A stretch of DNA of 64,000 nt, from positions 22,723 to 86,722 of the forward strand of contig CAMCWB010000007.1 in assembly GCA_945882315.1 (NCBI GenBank). Reading direction: 5' to 3'. The notes beneath the pieces are model-generated. The model was not told where the DNA came from. It saw only the letters and a list, made by a program, of their open reading frames with translations, and searched no databases. Made by a program: the position numbers and the translations under genes. The stretch comes from Bauldia litoralis (GTDB lineage Bacteria > Pseudomonadota > Alphaproteobacteria > Rhizobiales > Kaistiaceae). This document shows positions 61,337 to 64,000 of this stretch, in pieces; the first letter of the stretch is position 1, and each line of letters starts with the position of its first letter.

Positions 61337-61789
61337 ATGCACGATCGCGACTATCGCGACGTGGTCGGCGGGGGAGTCCTGATCTTCGGCGGGGCGTTCG
61401 TTGCCCTTTATTCGACGACGCAGCTTGAGGTCGGCTCCCTGTCGCGCATGGGGCCCGGTCTGTTTCCCGCCGCACTCGGCGCCCTCCTCTGCATCTTCGG
61501 CGCGATCGTCACCGTGCCGGCGCTCTTCCGCGAGGGCGCCCCGTTCCCGATCGAACTCCGGCCACTCCTGTTCGTGCTGGCCTCGATCCTGGTCTTCGGG
61601 CTCACCATCCGGCGGCTGGGCGTTGCGCCGGCCGTTGTTCTGATGACGCTGGTCGCGACGCTCGCCGAACGGCGCATGTCCTGGCCCGGCGCGCTTCTCC
61701 TCGCGGCCGGGCTCGCCGGCATCGCCGTGCTCGTCTTCAATGTCGGCCTCGACATCCCCGTCGAAGCCGTCCGCTTGCCGTGGCGGTGA
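61337..61789 (+). CDS. Tripartite tricarboxylate transporter small membrane subunit (TctB)
   Basis: 150 residues, four hydrophobic segments (first: VVGGGVLIFGGAFVALYS). The family motif LSRMGPGLFPAALGALLCIFG is clear in part. Near-perfect Shine-Dalgarno AAGGAGG before the ATG at 61337. It overlaps tctA. Confidence 0.92.
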   Translation: MHDRDYRDVVGGGVLIFGGAFVALYSTTQLEVGSLSRMGPGLFPAALGALLCIFGAIVTVPALFREGAPFPIELRPLLFVLASILVFGLTIRRLGVAPAVVLMTLVATLAERRMSWPGALLLAAGLAGIAVLVFNVGLDIPVEAVRLPWR

Positions 61790-63312
61790 CGGGCGTGGAA
61801 GGTCTGCTCGACAATGTCGGCCTTGGACTCGCGACAGCGGTCCAGCCGGTCAATCTGCTCTACTGCTTTTTCGGGGTGCTGCTCGGCACGGCGATCGGCG
61901 TCATGCCGGGTATCGGCGCGCTGGCGACGATGTCGCTGCTCATCCCTTTCACCTTCTATCTCGACCCCGCCACCGCGCTGGTCATGCTCGCCGGCATCTA
62001 TTACGGCTCGAGCTATGGCGGCTCGACCGCCTCGATCCTGCTCAACCTGCCGGGCCAGCCGAATTCGGCCGTCACCTGCCTCGACGGCTATCCAATGGGC
62101 CAGCAGGGACGCGCCGGCGTGGCGCTTTTCGGGACGGCGATCGCCTCGTTCATCGGCGGCAGCATCGGCATCATCCTCCTGATGATCCTTTCGCCGGTCC
62201 TCGTCTCGGTCGCCGGCCAGTTCCGCCAACCCGAATATTTCTCGCTCGCTGTGATGGCGCTGGTCGTCGCCTCGGCGATCACGCCCGGCAGGCTGGTCAA
62301 GGGCCTCGCCATGGTCGTGGTCGGCATCATCCTGGGGCTGGTCGGCACCGACCTCTATACCGGCGCCCAGCGTTTCACCTTCGGCTCCATCGCGTTGATG
62401 GACGGGGTCACCGTCGCGACCATCGCCATGGGCCTGTTCGGCGTCACCGAAGTGATCACCAGCATCGGCAAGACCGACGTCAACGCCATGTACCGGAAGA
62501 TCCGCTTCCGCTCGATGATCCCGACGCGCGACGACGTGCGCCGGTCCTGGGCGCCGATCCTGCGCGCCTCCGGCATCGGCGCTTTTTTCGGAGCGCTGCC
62601 CGGTTCGGGCAGCACGATCTCGACCTTCATCGCCTATGCCATCGAAAAGCGCGTCTCGAAGGAGCCGTGGCGCTTCGGCAAGGGCGCCATCGAGGGCGTC
62701 GTGGCGCCGGAAGCGGCCAATAATGCCGGCGACCAGACCGCCTTCCTGCCGACCCTGGCGCTCGGTATTCCCGGCACCGTCAACATGGCGCTCATTCTCG
62801 GCGTGATGATCATGCATGGCGTCCAGCCCGGCCCGCGCCTGATGGCGGAGCAGCCGGCGCTGTTCTGGGGCCTGATCATGAGCTTCTGGGTCGGCAACCT
62901 GATGCTGCTCATCCTCAACATCCCCCTCATCGGGATCTGGGTGCGCATCCTCGCCGTCCCCTATCACCTGCTCTATCCCGCGATCCTGATGTTCGTGTGC
63001 GTCGGCGTGTTCACCGATCGCTATGCGCCCTTCGACGTGTTCACGGTGCTGGTGCTGGGCGCCGTCGGCTACGCGATGCGGCTTTTGGATTTCCCCGTCG
63101 CGCCGCTCCTGCTCGGCTTCGTCCTCGGGCCGATGATGGAGGAGCATTTCCGCCGCGCGATGATCATCTCGCGCGGTAGCTTTTCGATCTTCGTCGAGCG
63201 TCCGTTGAGCGCTGCATTCCTCGGGCTGACGGTGCTCATGCTCGCCTGGGCGATCTGGTCGGGGAAGAGGGCGGCACGGCGAAGCGCCGTCGAGGCCCCC
63301 ATCGCCGAATAA
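61786..63312 (+). CDS. Tripartite tricarboxylate transporter large membrane subunit (TctA)
   Basis: 508 residues from the GTG at 61786 (GTGA overlap with tctB; a GTG at 61780 is also possible). About twelve membrane segments. Family signatures: GVMPGIGALATMSLLIPFTF, YYGSSYGGSTASILLNLPGQ and ALPGSGSTISTFIAYAIEKR, plus APEAANNAGDQTAFLPTLAL. The complete TctCBA set plus the MetE-like protein forms one operon. Confidence 0.95.
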   Translation: MTGVEGLLDNVGLGLATAVQPVNLLYCFFGVLLGTAIGVMPGIGALATMSLLIPFTFYLDPATALVMLAGIYYGSSYGGSTASILLNLPGQPNSAVTCLDGYPMGQQGRAGVALFGTAIASFIGGSIGIILLMILSPVLVSVAGQFRQPEYFSLAVMALVVASAITPGRLVKGLAMVVVGIILGLVGTDLYTGAQRFTFGSIALMDGVTVATIAMGLFGVTEVITSIGKTDVNAMYRKIRFRSMIPTRDDVRRSWAPILRASGIGAFFGALPGSGSTISTFIAYAIEKRVSKEPWRFGKGAIEGVVAPEAANNAGDQTAFLPTLALGIPGTVNMALILGVMIMHGVQPGPRLMAEQPALFWGLIMSFWVGNLMLLILNIPLIGIWVRILAVPYHLLYPAILMFVCVGVFTDRYAPFDVFTVLVLGAVGYAMRLLDFPVAPLLLGFVLGPMMEEHFRRAMIISRGSFSIFVERPLSAAFLGLTVLMLAWAIWSGKRAARRSAVEAPIAE

Positions 63313-63395
63313 GCGGCCCAATAGGCGGAAGCCGAACGCCCGGCGACGGCATCACCGCCGCTTTTGCAACGGGCGAAGCCAGGGCATCGATCCGG

Positions 63396-63883
63396 TCAGG
63401 CAGCGGCCATTGCCAGGCGTTCGCCGTTGGCGCGGTAGGAGAGCGCCTCGGCGAGATGGATGCGGCCGACCGCGTCGGTGCCGTCGAGATCGGCCAAAGT
63501 GCGCGCCACTTTCAGCACACGATGATAGCCGCGGGCGGAGAGATGCATCGCTTCGGCGGCGCTCTTCAGGAGCGTCATCGCTGCGGCATCGGGCGCCGCG
63601 ATCTTCTCGATCATCGACGGCGAACATTGCGCATTGGTCGCGACCCGCGGCTGACCGAGCCCGATGAAGCGTTCGCGCTGGATGGCGCGAGCGGTGGCGA
63701 CACGCTCGGCGACGACGGCGCTCGGCTCGGCCGGGGCCGGCAGGATGAGATCCGAAGCGGAAACCGCCGGCACGTCGAGGCGGATGTCGATGCGGTCGAG
63801 GAGCGGTCCGGACAGCCGCGCCTGGTAATCGGACACGCAGCGCGGCCCGCGCCGGCAGACATGGCCGGGCTCGCCCGCCATGC
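63396..63883 (-). pseudogene. comM: 3' part of comM (YifB-type Mg-chelatase/AAA protein), interrupted
   Basis: About 162 codons of the C-terminal part. MAGEPGHVCRRGPRCVSDYQ, SGPLLDRIDIRLDVPAV and LSARGYHRVLKVARTLADLDG are unmistakably ComM, a hexameric helicase for branch migration in natural transformation. Upstream of 63883 homology stops abruptly just where the MNPCxCG segment should be, and foreign-looking sequence begins with TGTCA. The 5' two thirds are not in the window. The frame runs on by chance into the insert. Confidence 0.85.
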
Positions 63884-64000
63884 TGTCAACGGCGGAGCAA
63901 AACCAGGCCACGCGCCGGAGGAATAGTCGGCCATTTGTGGCGCACACCTGAGAGCGCCGGGAGGGCGTAGCCCGAGCGGGGTTCTCAGGTGTGCGCGGCG
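63884..64000. mobile_element. Terminus of an IS21-like insertion sequence in comM
   Basis: From 63884 inward the sequence reads TGTCAACGGCGGAGCAAAAC. IS21-family ends typically begin TGTCA, and the break coincides exactly with loss of ComM homology. Further in, a perfect 13-bp inverted repeat CGCACACCTGAGA / TCTCAGGTGTGCG (63941-63953, 63983-63995) encloses GGGC-GTA-GCCC. The transposase lies outside the window, so family assignment is provisional. Confidence 0.6.

Noticed and set aside
63396..63947. A complete 183-residue gene beginning with MCATNGRLFLRR
   Set aside because: The first about 22 residues are not ComM-like and come from the inserted DNA; the frame is a chance fusion to the comM remnant.

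Overview
This 64 kb window is a piece of an alphaproteobacterial chromosome, almost certainly from the order Hyphomicrobiales (Rhizobiales). The evidence is the high GC content, the gene orders (mutS-glnD-murJ-trpS; tsaB-rimI-fur-miaB-phoH-ybeY-tlyC-lnt-xre-metK-trmB-rimP-nusA; dnaK-dnaJ-pmtA-pyrF-dapB-gpmA; secB/Tim44-mltA-smr; hslUV-hisBHAFE-coaA), a PmtA-type phospholipid methyltransferase, several order-typical families (DUF1402, DUF2244, DUF2628, DUF1127) and short palindromic repeats of the kind scattered through Rhizobiales genomes. I cannot name a genus.

From 1 to about 29.6 kb nearly everything runs leftward. In transcription order from the right: mutS, glnD, murJ, trpS, a universal stress protein, a SARP/BTAD-TolB-TPR regulator, nfuA, tsaB, rimI, a Fur/Mur regulator, miaB, phoH, ybeY, a CorC/TlyC protein, lnt, a PraR-like XRE regulator, metK and trmB. 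A sulfate uptake operon (Rrf2 regulator, sbp, cysT, cysW, cysA) follows, then rimP-nusA-ylxR. These cover translation, RNA modification, envelope maturation, nitrogen signalling and sulfur/SAM supply.

From 29.7 to 45 kb most genes run rightward. Two toxin-antitoxin modules (HigBA and VapBC), each behind a perfect inverted-repeat operator, flank maeB. Then come dnaK (textbook alphaproteobacterial heat-shock promoter), dnaJ, pmtA, an FMN reductase, a signal-peptidase-like gene whose catalytic lysine reads as arginine, pyrF, dapB, gpmA, an Ada/MGMT-like protein, DUF2244, nth and an adenosine-kinase-type PfkB kinase.

From 45 to 57 kb: secB diverges from Tim44-mltA-smr; then DUF1402, hslU and hslV; then hisB-DUF2628-hisHAF-hisE-coaA and grpE. 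The dnaK, hslVU and grpE promoters share a CTTG-type -35, exactly 18 nt of spacer and a CYTATNT-type -10, so three heat-shock units are probably co-regulated.

From 57 to 64 kb the content is more accessory: a hybrid histidine kinase, then an operon of a MetE-like (UROD-fold) protein with a complete TctCBA tripartite tricarboxylate transporter. The window ends in a comM gene cut by what looks like the terminus of an IS21-type insertion sequence. At least three copies of a 44-nt palindromic repeat lie at 18.3, 54.9 and 56.3 kb. No rRNA, tRNA or CRISPR array was recognised, and no stretch over 300 bp lacks a gene.
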